Assembly: GCA_020854105.1 (NCBI GenBank)
Contig: JADZGB010000002.1
Coordinates: 127,695 to 191,694 of the forward strand
DNA: 64,000 nt
Direction of reading: 5' to 3'
Origin: Burkholderiales bacterium
Lineage (GTDB): Bacteria; Pseudomonadota; Gammaproteobacteria; Burkholderiales; SHXO01
The notes under the pieces were generated by a model, which saw only the letters and a program-made list of their open reading frames with translations, had not been told where the DNA came from and ran no database searches. The position numbers and the translations under genes are program-made. Of the stretch, positions 53,493 through 61,702 are shown piece after piece. Numbering within the stretch: the stretch's first letter is position 1; each line of letters begins with the position of its first letter.

Positions 53493-55313
53493 TCAGGCGT
53501 CCAGCAGCGCCAGTAGCGCTTCCCCGTAACGCTCCAGCTTCCTCGTGCCGATCCCGCCGATCGTCGCTAGCCGGACGAGGCTGCGCGGACGCAGCCTGGC
53601 GATCTCCTCCAGCGTGGCGTCATGGAAGATCACATAGGCAGGCACTCCCTGCGCACGCGCCTCGTCGCGGCGCCAGGCCCTGAGCCGCTCCAGCACGGCT
53701 GCCTGGTCGTCCGACAGACCGGTCGGGGCTGGCTTCGCCGCGCGCGGCTTGCCTCGGCCGGCCTTTTCGGTGCGGCGCATCTGCACCGGCTGCTCTCCCT
53801 TGAGGACCGCGCGGCTCAGCCCGGTGAGCACGAGCGCGCCATGCGCCTGGTGATCGACGGCAACCAGTCCCAGCGCAACCAGCTGCCGGATGATGCCGCG
53901 CCAGGCATCCTCGTCGATGTCGGCGCCGATGCCGAACACGCTCAGCCGGTGATGCTGCCATCGCTCGACGCGCTGATGCACCTGGCCGCGCAGCACGTCG
54001 ATGACGTGTACTGCGCCGAAGCGCTGCCCGGTGCGATAGATCGCCGAGAGCGCCTTGCGCGCCGCATCGGTGGCGTCCCAGGTCTGCGGCGGATCGATGC
54101 AGGTGTCGCAGTTCCCGCAGGGTCGCGAGGCCTCGCCGAAGTAGTCGAGCAGGCGCACACGCCGGCAGCCGGCGCTCTCGCACAGGCCGAGCAGTGCGTC
54201 GAGCTTGGCGGTGGAGACGCGCTTGAACGCCTCGCTGCCGTCGGACTGCGCGATGAACCGGCGCTGCTGCACCACGTCGGCGAGGCCGTAGGTCATCCAG
54301 GCGTCCGCCGGCAAGCCGTCGCGTCCCGCGCGCCCGGTCTCCTGGTAGTAGCTCTCGATGCTCCTGGGCAGGTCGAGGTGGGCGACGAAACGCACGTCCG
54401 GCTTGTCGATGCCCATGCCGAAGGCAATGGTCGCCACCATCACCAGGCCCTCCTCCCGCTGGAATCGTGCCTGATGGGCGGCACGGGTGTCCCCGTCCAT
54501 GCCGGCGTGGTAGGGCAGGGCATCGATCCCCCGCGCGACGAGCCATTCGGCTGTCTCCTCGACCTTGCGTCGCGACAGGCAGTAGACGATGCCCGAGTCG
54601 CCTTCGTGTTCCTCGCGCAGGAAGTGCAGCAGCTGCTCGCGTGGCTGCGTCTTGTCGACGATGGTGTAGCGAAGGTTGGGCCGGTCGAAGCTCGAGACGA
54701 AGATGCGCGCCTGCTCGAGCCCGAGCTGCCGGACGATCTCGCCGCGCGTGAGCGGATCGGCCGTCGCGGTGAGGGCGATGCGCGGCACGTCGGGGAAGCG
54801 CTGGTGCAGCAGTTCGAGTTGCAGGTACTCCGGGCGGAAGTCGTGCCCCCATTGCGAGACGCAGTGGGCCTCGTCGATGGCGAACAGTGCGATCCGCGTG
54901 CGTGACAGCAGTTGCAGACAGTAGGGCGTGGTCAGGCGCTCGGGTGCCACGTAGAGCAGGTCGAGTTCCCCCGTGGCCAGTGCGCGCTCGGTGGCGCGCG
55001 AGGTGTCGAAGTCCTGCGTGGAATTGAGAAATGCCGCTCGCACGCCAAGCTGCGTGAGCGCACTCACCTGATCCTGCATGAGAGCGATCAGCGGCGACAC
55101 CACCACGCCCGTGCCGGGACGTGCCAGCGCGGGAAGCTGATAGCACAGCGACTTGCCGCCGCCGGTAGGCATGAGCACCAGCGCATCGCCACCGGCGACC
55201 ATGTGCTCGACGATTTCCCGCTGCGGTGCGCGAAAGGAGTCGTAGCCGAACACCTTGCGCAGAATCGCCGGAAGATCGGCATTCGGAACGTGGGTCGTCG
55301 AAGTGAAGGTCAT
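53493..55313 (-). CDS. recQ: ATP-dependent DNA helicase RecQ
   Basis: 606 aa from ATG 55313 (MTFTSTTHVPNADLPAIL). Helicase motifs: Walker A LMPTGGGKSLCYQLPAL, DEAH box in FAIDEAHCVSQWGHDFRPEY, YYQETGRAGRDGLP; RQC zinc cysteines in CRRVRLLDYFGEASRPCGNC, continuing DTC; and a C-terminal HRDC domain ending GIGTRKLERYGEALLALLDA. It unwinds recombination and replication intermediates. A degenerate copy of its last 60 nt lies at 47254-47313, beyond the hao-mocR cluster. Confidence 0.95.
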   Translation of the reverse strand: MTFTSTTHVPNADLPAILRKVFGYDSFRAPQREIVEHMVAGGDALVLMPTGGGKSLCYQLPALARPGTGVVVSPLIALMQDQVSALTQLGVRAAFLNSTQDFDTSRATERALATGELDLLYVAPERLTTPYCLQLLSRTRIALFAIDEAHCVSQWGHDFRPEYLQLELLHQRFPDVPRIALTATADPLTRGEIVRQLGLEQARIFVSSFDRPNLRYTIVDKTQPREQLLHFLREEHEGDSGIVYCLSRRKVEETAEWLVARGIDALPYHAGMDGDTRAAHQARFQREEGLVMVATIAFGMGIDKPDVRFVAHLDLPRSIESYYQETGRAGRDGLPADAWMTYGLADVVQQRRFIAQSDGSEAFKRVSTAKLDALLGLCESAGCRRVRLLDYFGEASRPCGNCDTCIDPPQTWDATDAARKALSAIYRTGQRFGAVHVIDVLRGQVHQRVERWQHHRLSVFGIGADIDEDAWRGIIRQLVALGLVAVDHQAHGALVLTGLSRAVLKGEQPVQMRRTEKAGRGKPRAAKPAPTGLSDDQAAVLERLRAWRRDEARAQGVPAYVIFHDATLEEIARLRPRSLVRLATIGGIGTRKLERYGEALLALLDA

Positions 55314-55534
55314 GGGCGGATCCGGACCGCGGGAGCGCAGGATGATATCGCCTGTCGTGGTCGGGATGACGGACTTGCTGGAGATGGCGAATCTCCCAGG
55401 GATGGTGGACGAGTCGCTTTCGCCGGATGGCGAACCATGCATCGCTTGGGCACGAGCGGACGCCCGCCAGGGAGCACCGGCCATCCCTGCTATAGTCGGA
55501 CGCTTCCGATCAACGTCTGCAGCGTTCTGCCGCC

Positions 55535-57637
55535 ATGTCCGACATCGTCACCTACGCAGTCCAGGGTCACCTGGGAGTCATCACTCTGAACAATCCGCCG
55601 GTCAACGCGCTCTCGGTGAGCAAGGGCGTGCTCCAGCGTATTCTCGACGCGATCAAGGAGGGCGAACACGATCCGGCGGTGAAGGCATTCCTGATCGTCG
55701 GCAGCGGCCGCGCATTCTGCGGCGGCGCCGACATCTCGGAGTTCGGCAAGCCCTCTTCCGTGGGCCTGTCCACGCTGCCGAACCTGGTCAGCTACATGGA
55801 TACGGTGACCAAGCCGATGATCGCCGGCATTCACGGCTTCGCCCTCGGTGGCGGTCTGGAGCTCGCGCTCGCCTGTCATTTCCGCGCGGCATTGCCGGGG
55901 ACGCTGCTGGGCCTGCCCGAGGTCAAGCTCGGCATCCTGCCTGGCGCGCACGGGACGCAGCGGCTTCCGCGCGTGCTGGGTGCGGCGCGTGCCCTGGACA
56001 TGATGGTGAGCGGCGATCCCATCCCTGCCGAGAAGGCACTGGACCTCGGGCTCGTCGACGAACTGCTCAAGGGCGAGATGCCGGCCGCGGCGATCCAGTT
56101 CGCCAACCGTGTGGTGCGCGAGGGCCGCGAGATCAAGCGCACCAATTCGGGACAGGCAGCCGTCGACGGGTCGGTCGAGGCGTTCTTCGCCAATGCGCGC
56201 GCCAGGATCGCCAAGGAGCACCGCGGCTATCCAGCCCCGCTAGTGATCTGCGACTGTGTCGAAGCGGCGGTGACGCTGCCATTCAAGCAGGGTGTGCAGC
56301 GTGAGCGGGACGGTTTCGAGAAGCTGCGTCCGGGAACCGAGTCGCGCTCGCTGCGCCATCTGTTCTTCGCCGAGCGCGAGGTGGCGAAGATCCCGGACGT
56401 GCCCGAGGACACGCGTACACGCGAGATCAGGACCGCCGCGGTGATCGGGGCCGGCACCATGGGCGGCGGCATCGCGATGAACTTCGTCAATGCCGGCATC
56501 CCGGTGAAGATCCTGGAGATGAGCCAGGCGGCGCTCGACAAGGGGCTGGGCGTCATCTCGAGGAACTACGCGGCCACGGTAGCGAAGGGGCGGCTCAGGC
56601 AGGAGGACATGGACAGGCGCATGGGCCTGCTGCAGGGCGTGCTCGAGTACGAGGCGATCAAGGACGCCGACATCGTCATCGAAGCGGTGTTCGAGGACAT
56701 GGCGGTGAAGAGGCAGGTGTTCGAGAAACTCGATGCGGTGATGAAGCCGGGCGCGATACTCGCCACGAACACCTCCACGCTCGACGTCGACGAGATCGCG
56801 GCCGCGACGAAGCGCCCGGAGGACGTGATCGGTCTGCACTTCTTCAGCCCGGCGAACGTGATGAAGTTGCTTGAGGTGGTGCGCGCGGCGAAGACTGGCA
56901 AGGACGTGCTCGCGACTTCCATGAAACTGGCGCGCACGATCAGGAAGGTCGGCGTGGTGGCCGGCGTGTGCGACGGCTTCATCGGCAACCGCATGCTGCA
57001 CGGCTACTTCCGGGAGGCAGGCTTCCTGCTGGAGGAGGGCGCACTGCCGCAGCAGGTGGACAGGGTGATCGAGGACTTCGGCTTCGCGATGGGGCCGTTC
57101 CGCGTGAGCGACCTCGCTGGCCTGGACGTCGGCTGGTATATCCGCAAGCGCCAGGCGGCGACCCGTCCGGCGCACCTGCGCTACTCGAAGGTCGCGGATA
57201 GGATCTGCGAGATGGGCCGCTTCGGCCAGAAGACCAACGCCGGCTGGTATCGCTATGCACCGGGCAGCCGCACGCCCATTCCCGATCCGCAGATCGAGGA
57301 ACTGATCGTGGAGGCTTCCGCCGAGGCCGGCATCACGCGCCGCGAGATCAGCGACCAGGAGATCCTCGAGCGCTGCATGTACGCGCTGGTGAACGAGGGC
57401 GCGAACATCCTGAAGGAAGGCATCGCCCTGCGCGCCTCGGACATCGACATCGTCTACGTCTCCGGCTACGGCTTCCCGCGCTATCGCGGCGGCCCGATGT
57501 TCCATGCCGATACCGCCGGCCTCGACAAGGTGCTGGAATCGGTGCAGCGCTTCCACGCGCAGCACGGCGAGTTCTGGGCGCCGTCGAAGCTGCTCGAGCG
57601 TCTGGCGAAGGAAGGGGGAACATTCAATCCCGCCTGA
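55535..57637 (+). CDS. Bifunctional enoyl-CoA hydratase/3-hydroxyacyl-CoA dehydrogenase (FadJ/FadB-like)
   Basis: 700 aa fusion. Residues 1-190 form a crotonase: GSGRAFCGGADISEF, GFALGGGLELALACHF (catalytic Glu) and LPEVKLGILPGAHGTQRLPR (second Glu). From about 297 a hydroxyacyl-CoA dehydrogenase follows: VIGAGTMGGGIAMNFVNAGI, ATNTSTLDVDEIA, GLHFFSPANVMKLLEVVRAA and two C-terminal domains ending with YGFPRYRGGPMFHAD. It does the two middle steps of beta-oxidation. A thiolase gene lies 0.9 kb downstream on the same strand. Confidence 0.93.
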   Translation: MSDIVTYAVQGHLGVITLNNPPVNALSVSKGVLQRILDAIKEGEHDPAVKAFLIVGSGRAFCGGADISEFGKPSSVGLSTLPNLVSYMDTVTKPMIAGIHGFALGGGLELALACHFRAALPGTLLGLPEVKLGILPGAHGTQRLPRVLGAARALDMMVSGDPIPAEKALDLGLVDELLKGEMPAAAIQFANRVVREGREIKRTNSGQAAVDGSVEAFFANARARIAKEHRGYPAPLVICDCVEAAVTLPFKQGVQRERDGFEKLRPGTESRSLRHLFFAEREVAKIPDVPEDTRTREIRTAAVIGAGTMGGGIAMNFVNAGIPVKILEMSQAALDKGLGVISRNYAATVAKGRLRQEDMDRRMGLLQGVLEYEAIKDADIVIEAVFEDMAVKRQVFEKLDAVMKPGAILATNTSTLDVDEIAAATKRPEDVIGLHFFSPANVMKLLEVVRAAKTGKDVLATSMKLARTIRKVGVVAGVCDGFIGNRMLHGYFREAGFLLEEGALPQQVDRVIEDFGFAMGPFRVSDLAGLDVGWYIRKRQAATRPAHLRYSKVADRICEMGRFGQKTNAGWYRYAPGSRTPIPDPQIEELIVEASAEAGITRREISDQEILERCMYALVNEGANILKEGIALRASDIDIVYVSGYGFPRYRGGPMFHADTAGLDKVLESVQRFHAQHGEFWAPSKLLERLAKEGGTFNPA

Positions 57638-57654
57638 GGGCGGCGATCGCCGGA

Positions 57655-57870
57655 GCGACGACCCCGTCGTCATCCGGGCGCTAGCCGGAGCAGTCCGTCA
57701 TCCCGGCGCCTAAACAGAGAGCAGCCTTGTCTGTTTGCGCTGGGCCCCGGCGTTTGCCGGGGCGACGGAGCGAGTGCGCCAGGGCGACGATCCCATCGTC
57801 ATCCGGGCGCTAGCCGGAGCAGTCCGTCATCCCGGCGCAAGCCGGGATCCAGCCAAGACAGAGACGACGG
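57655..57870. repeat. REP-like composite with a 42-nt direct duplication
   Basis: Two identical 42-nt segments (57668-57709 and 57797-57838, each starting CGTCATCCGGGCGCTAGCCG) flank a composite (CAGCCTTGTCTGTTTGCGCT, then GGGCCCCGGCG dyads) closely matching 45590-45660. It fills the 258-nt spacer after the FadJ-like gene; no gene is supported. Confidence 0.8.
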
Positions 57871-57895
57871 GCATGGTGCCTGCACCGCGAGCGCT

Positions 57896-58474
57896 ATGGA
57901 GAGCGCCCGGTTGCTCGAGCACCTACTGCTGTATGGGATCCTGCCCGTGTGGCTGCTCGCCGGCTTCGCGGATGCCCGGTGCCGTCGCGCTCTGCACATC
58001 GAGACGCCGTCCGGCTGGCGCGAGTCGGCCCCGCACTGGCTCATGCTGGTCGAGCTTGGGGTGGGCGTACTCGCGATCCTGCTGCTGGAAATCGACGCCC
58101 TGGTCCTGATGCTGTTCGCGATCGCATGCTTGGCGTACGAATTGACGATGATGGCGGATCTGCGCTATGCGCATGCGCACCGCGACATCCCGTCGGTCGA
58201 ACAGTGGGTGCACGGCATCCAGCAGGCCATCCCCTGGATGGTGCTGCTGGCGCTTGCCGTTCTGCATCCGGGGCAGGCGCTGGCGCTGTTCGGGCTGGGC
58301 GGCGAGCCGCCCCGGTGGACGTTCCGGCTGCGCGATCCCGCCCTGCCGCCGGTCTATCTGATCAGCTTCGTGAGCCTGGCAGTTCTGCTCGTCGGACTGC
58401 CCTTCGCCCGGGAGATGGGGCGCGCGGCACGGGCATCCCGGCACCTGCGCCGAGCCGCCGATCGGGCCGGGTAG
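57896..58474 (+). CDS. Four-helix integral membrane protein
   Basis: 192 aa with about four membrane helices: LLLYGILPVWLLAGFADA, LMLVELGVGVLAILLLEIDA (running into LVLMLFAIACLAYELTMM), AIPWMVLLALAVLHPGQALA and VYLISFVSLAVLLVGLPFAR. Conserved-looking polar residues include His in ADLRYAHAHRDIPSVEQWVH. No family recognised. It lies between two beta-oxidation genes and follows a repeat array. Confidence 0.65.
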   Translation: MESARLLEHLLLYGILPVWLLAGFADARCRRALHIETPSGWRESAPHWLMLVELGVGVLAILLLEIDALVLMLFAIACLAYELTMMADLRYAHAHRDIPSVEQWVHGIQQAIPWMVLLALAVLHPGQALALFGLGGEPPRWTFRLRDPALPPVYLISFVSLAVLLVGLPFAREMGRAARASRHLRRAADRAG

Positions 58475-58528
58475 CGGCGTTTGCTGGGATAATGGCGCAT
58501 CGAGAACCCGGAGGGGAAGGAGAGTGCC

Positions 58529-59707
58529 ATGACCGAAGCCGTGATCGTATCCACCGCGCGCACGCCACTGTGCAAGTCCTGGAAGGGCGCGTTCAACATG
58601 ACGCATGGCGCCACGCTGGGCGGACACGCGGTCAGGCACGCGCTGGAGCGCGCGCAGCTCGATCCGGCCGAGGTCGAGGACGTGATCATGGGCTGCGCCA
58701 ATCCCGAGGGCGCGACGGGATGGAACATCGCGCGCCAGATCGCCATCCGCGCCGGCATGCCGGTGAGCGTCTCCGGTGTGACGGTGAACCGCTTCTGCTC
58801 CTCCGGCCTGCAGACGGTGGCGCTGGCCGCGCAGCGCATCATGGGCGGCGAGGCCGATATTTTCGTTGCCGGCGGCGTGGAGTCCATCTCGTGCGTGCAG
58901 AACGAGATGAACAAGCACATGTTCCAGGAAGAGTGGCTGCTGAAGAACAAGCCCGAGATCTACTGGCCGATGCTGCAGACCGCGGAAACCGTGGCGAGCC
59001 GCTACCGGATCTCGCGCGAAGAGCAGGACCGCTACGGTGCGCGTAGCCAGCAACGCGCGGCGAAGGCGCGCGCGGACGGAAAATTCAAGGACGAGATCGT
59101 GCCGGTGTCGACCACGATGAAGACCGTGGACAGGAATACCGGCGTGGAGTCCACCCGCGACGTGGTCGCCTCCGAGGACGAAGGCATCCGCGCCGACACC
59201 ACGTACGAGGGTGTGGCGAACATCAAGCCGGCGATCGAGGGCGGTGTCATCTCGGCGGGCAACGCCAGCCAGTTCTCCGATGGCGCCTCTGCACAGGTGG
59301 TGATGAGCGACAAGGTCGCTGCCGCCAGAGGGCTGAAGCCGATGGGCGTGTTTCGCGGTTTTGCCGTGGCCGGCTGCGAGCCCGACGAGATGGGCATCGG
59401 CCCCGTGTTCGCCGTGCCCAAGCTGCTCGCGCGCGCGGGACTGAAGGTCGACGACATCGACCTGTGGGAATTGAACGAAGCGTTCGCGGTGCAAGTGCTG
59501 TACTGCCGCGACAGGCTCGGCATTCCCGATGAGCGCCTGAACGTCAACGGTGGGTCGATCGCTGTCGGCCATCCATACGGAATGACAGGCAGCCGGCTCA
59601 TCGGCCATGCGCTGATCGAGGGCAAGCGCCGCGGCGCCAAACGCGTGGTCGTCACCATGTGCATCGGTGGCGGCATGGGGGCGGCTGGCCTGTTCGAAGT
59701 GGTCTGA
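58529..59707 (+). CDS. Acetyl-CoA C-acyltransferase (thiolase)
   Basis: 392 aa. Nucleophile C90 in [16 protein letters not shown], catalytic His in [20 protein letters not shown] and second Cys in [16 protein letters not shown]. It starts [20 protein letters not shown] behind a strong Shine-Dalgarno (AAGGAGAG). It performs the thiolytic last step of beta-oxidation and fits the FadJ-like gene upstream (FadI/FadA role). Confidence 0.92.
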   Translation: MTEAVIVSTARTPLCKSWKGAFNMTHGATLGGHAVRHALERAQLDPAEVEDVIMGCANPEGATGWNIARQIAIRAGMPVSVSGVTVNRFCSSGLQTVALAAQRIMGGEADIFVAGGVESISCVQNEMNKHMFQEEWLLKNKPEIYWPMLQTAETVASRYRISREEQDRYGARSQQRAAKARADGKFKDEIVPVSTTMKTVDRNTGVESTRDVVASEDEGIRADTTYEGVANIKPAIEGGVISAGNASQFSDGASAQVVMSDKVAAARGLKPMGVFRGFAVAGCEPDEMGIGPVFAVPKLLARAGLKVDDIDLWELNEAFAVQVLYCRDRLGIPDERLNVNGGSIAVGHPYGMTGSRLIGHALIEGKRRGAKRVVVTMCIGGGMGAAGLFEVV

Positions 59708-59711
59708 CGCC

Positions 59712-60902
59712 GTGCCGGGCACGTTCCGACGCCGCGGCCCGTGCGGCCTGCGGCGCGCGGCAGCCGTTGTCGGCCTGCTGATGGGCGCGAACGCGTCGGC
59801 CCAGCTCGCCGTCTCGGCCAACGACAACAAGCTGGTGCTGCACGAAGGCACGCCCGTGGTGGTGCAGAAGCCGGCACCGGACACCGTCACGCTCATCGAT
59901 CTGTCCACGCGTCCCCCGAGCGTGCTGCGACAGATCGAAACCCACGCAAGCGTCATCGGTCCGCCGACCTCGGTGGCACTCACGCCCGACGAAGGCCTGC
60001 TGTTCGTGACCTCGGCGGCGAAGATCGATCCTGCAGATGCCTCGCGGCTGATCCCCGACAATCGCGTCTCGGTGTTCGATCTCAAGGCGAACCCGCCCAG
60101 GCTGGTGGGCGAGCTGGAGGCAGGGGCCGGCGCGTCCGGACTCTCGATCACCCGCGACGGCCGCCTCGCACTGGTGGCCAATCGCTACGAGGGCACGGTG
60201 TCGGTGTTCCGCATCCAGGGTACGAGCGTGTCCAGGATCGACACGGTCGCGGTCGGCACGGCCGAATCGGGTGTGGCGCATGTCGCCATTTCTCCGGATG
60301 GCCGCCTGGCGCTGGTCACGCGCGACGGTGATCACACGGTCTCGGTGCTGTCGATCAACGGCGACAAGGTCATCTACACGAAGCGCGACTTCGGCACCGG
60401 GCTCAAACCTTACGGTGCGGTGATCACCGAGGACAGCCGGATGGCGATCGTCGCCAATCTCGGTTACGCGCGGGGAGACAGCGACACCATCAGCGTGGTC
60501 GATCTGACGCTTCAGCCGCTGCGGGTGGTTGAAACCTACAGCGTGGGCCAGACGCCCGAGGCCATCACCCTGTCTCCGGACGGGAAGATGCTTGCCGTGG
60601 TGACGATGAACGGAAGCAACAAACCGGACAACTCGCCGTTCTATTCGCCCAACGGCCGGGTCACGCTGTATCGCATCCTGCGCGACCGGCTGCAGTACCT
60701 GTCGAGCGCGAACGTCGGGCCGTGGCCGCAGGGTGCGGTGTTTTCCGCCGACAGCCGAACGCTGATCGTGCAGAGCATGGCCGAGCGCAACGTGTGGGTG
60801 CTGGAGGTCGGGTCGTCAGGCGTGGAGTTGAAAGATACCGGTCAGCGACTTCCGCTCGTGGGTGGCGGGGCGGCACTGCGCACGGCGGAGAAGAAACGCT
60901 AG
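59712..60902 (+). CDS. Exported YVTN/beta-propeller protein
   Basis: 396 aa from GTG 59712, 4 nt after the thiolase stop; an upstream ATG would overlap the thiolase. Signal peptide AAAVVGLLMGANASAQL. Seven-bladed propeller with repeats such as SLSITRDGRLALVANRYEGT, VAHVAISPDGRLALVTRDGD and EAITLSPDGKMLAVVTMNGS. Such lactonase-like or YncE-like proteins are periplasmic with diverse ligands. Function unknown. Confidence 0.8.
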   Translation: MPGTFRRRGPCGLRRAAAVVGLLMGANASAQLAVSANDNKLVLHEGTPVVVQKPAPDTVTLIDLSTRPPSVLRQIETHASVIGPPTSVALTPDEGLLFVTSAAKIDPADASRLIPDNRVSVFDLKANPPRLVGELEAGAGASGLSITRDGRLALVANRYEGTVSVFRIQGTSVSRIDTVAVGTAESGVAHVAISPDGRLALVTRDGDHTVSVLSINGDKVIYTKRDFGTGLKPYGAVITEDSRMAIVANLGYARGDSDTISVVDLTLQPLRVVETYSVGQTPEAITLSPDGKMLAVVTMNGSNKPDNSPFYSPNGRVTLYRILRDRLQYLSSANVGPWPQGAVFSADSRTLIVQSMAERNVWVLEVGSSGVELKDTGQRLPLVGGGAALRTAEKKR

Positions 60903-60937
60903 CGAAGCGGCCATCTTCGTGCGCGAGCCGGGATCGG

Positions 60938-60993
60938 TCGTCATCCCGGCGCGAGCCAAATATTCTGTCATCCCGGCGCCAGCCGGGATCCAG
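60938..60993. repeat. Two REP-like dyads
   Basis: GTCATCCCGGCGCGAGCC (half) and GTCATCCCGGCGCCAGCCGG (full, followed by GATCCAG) lie between the convergent propeller and NIPSNAP genes. Confidence 0.75.
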
Positions 60994-60996
60994 GGC

Positions 60997-61323
60997 TTAC
61001 TTCAGCTTCGAATACGCCGTCGGTGCGAGGAACATGTTCTCGATGCGCTCGACGATCTGGCCATTCTTTTCGGTCTCGGCGCGCTTGGCGATCCATTCCG
61101 GATCGGACACGAACGTGCCCCACTTCTGTTCGCGCTCGGCCAGGCTGTTCCACTCCAGCAGGTAGTACAGCGACTGGTTGTTCGGCCCGACCAGCACGGT
61201 CCAGAAGCCGGCCTGGCGGATGCCGTGCTTCTCCCACAGACCGAGAGTGATGGTCTCGAAGCGTTTGTTCAAGTCGGGCAGGCGCCCCGGCACGCAGTGA
61301 TAGATGCGCAGTTCATGGATCAT
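60997..61323 (-). CDS. NIPSNAP-family protein
   Basis: 108 aa from ATG 61323 with Shine-Dalgarno AGGGAG. MIHELRIYHCVPGRLPDLNK and LVGPNNQSLYYLLEWNSLAE are typical of the NIPSNAP ferredoxin-like fold. Function unknown. It diverges from the truncated SRAP gene, with 76 nt between starts. Confidence 0.82.
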   Translation of the reverse strand: MIHELRIYHCVPGRLPDLNKRFETITLGLWEKHGIRQAGFWTVLVGPNNQSLYYLLEWNSLAEREQKWGTFVSDPEWIAKRAETEKNGQIVERIENMFLAPTAYSKLK

Positions 61324-61399
61324 GGTTTCTCCCTGAAGGTCTCGACGACGGCCGATGCTAACATGGCCTCGTCCCCGTCCACCGAGAAGCGCGCGGGCC

Positions 61400-61699
61400 A
61401 TGTGCGGCCGCTACGAACTCCACACCCGGACCAGCGAGATTGCGCGACGTTTCGATGCGCGGCTGGTCGATCTGCTGCAGGAAGGCGCGCCGCGCTACAA
61501 CGTGGCGCCCTCCACCGCCGTGCCGGTGGCGACCGAGGACTACGCACGCTGGCTCGACCCGGCGGTGGATTCGCGCGAGGCGATCGAGGCGATGATGCGG
61601 CCCTGTCCGGCCGAACTGATGCGGACCTTCCCGGTCAGCACGCGGGTGAACGACGTACGCAACGACGACGCGGCTGTGCTCGCTCCTCTGCTTGAATGA
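61400..61699 (+). pseudogene. SRAP (YedK/HMCES) gene with internal in-frame deletion
   Basis: 99 aa instead of about 220. The start MCGRYELHTRTSEIARRF retains the catalytic Cys2 and continues through PRYNVAPSTAVPV, then jumps to DYARWLDPAVDSREAIEAMM and PVSTRVNDVRNDDAAVLAPL, which is the normal C-terminus. About 120 residues are missing, including the segment with the active-site Glu and the HDRMP His. SRAP proteins cross-link abasic sites in ssDNA. The frame stays open, so a shortened product may still be made, but the active site is incomplete. Confidence 0.8.
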
Positions 61700-61702
61700 A
61701 TG

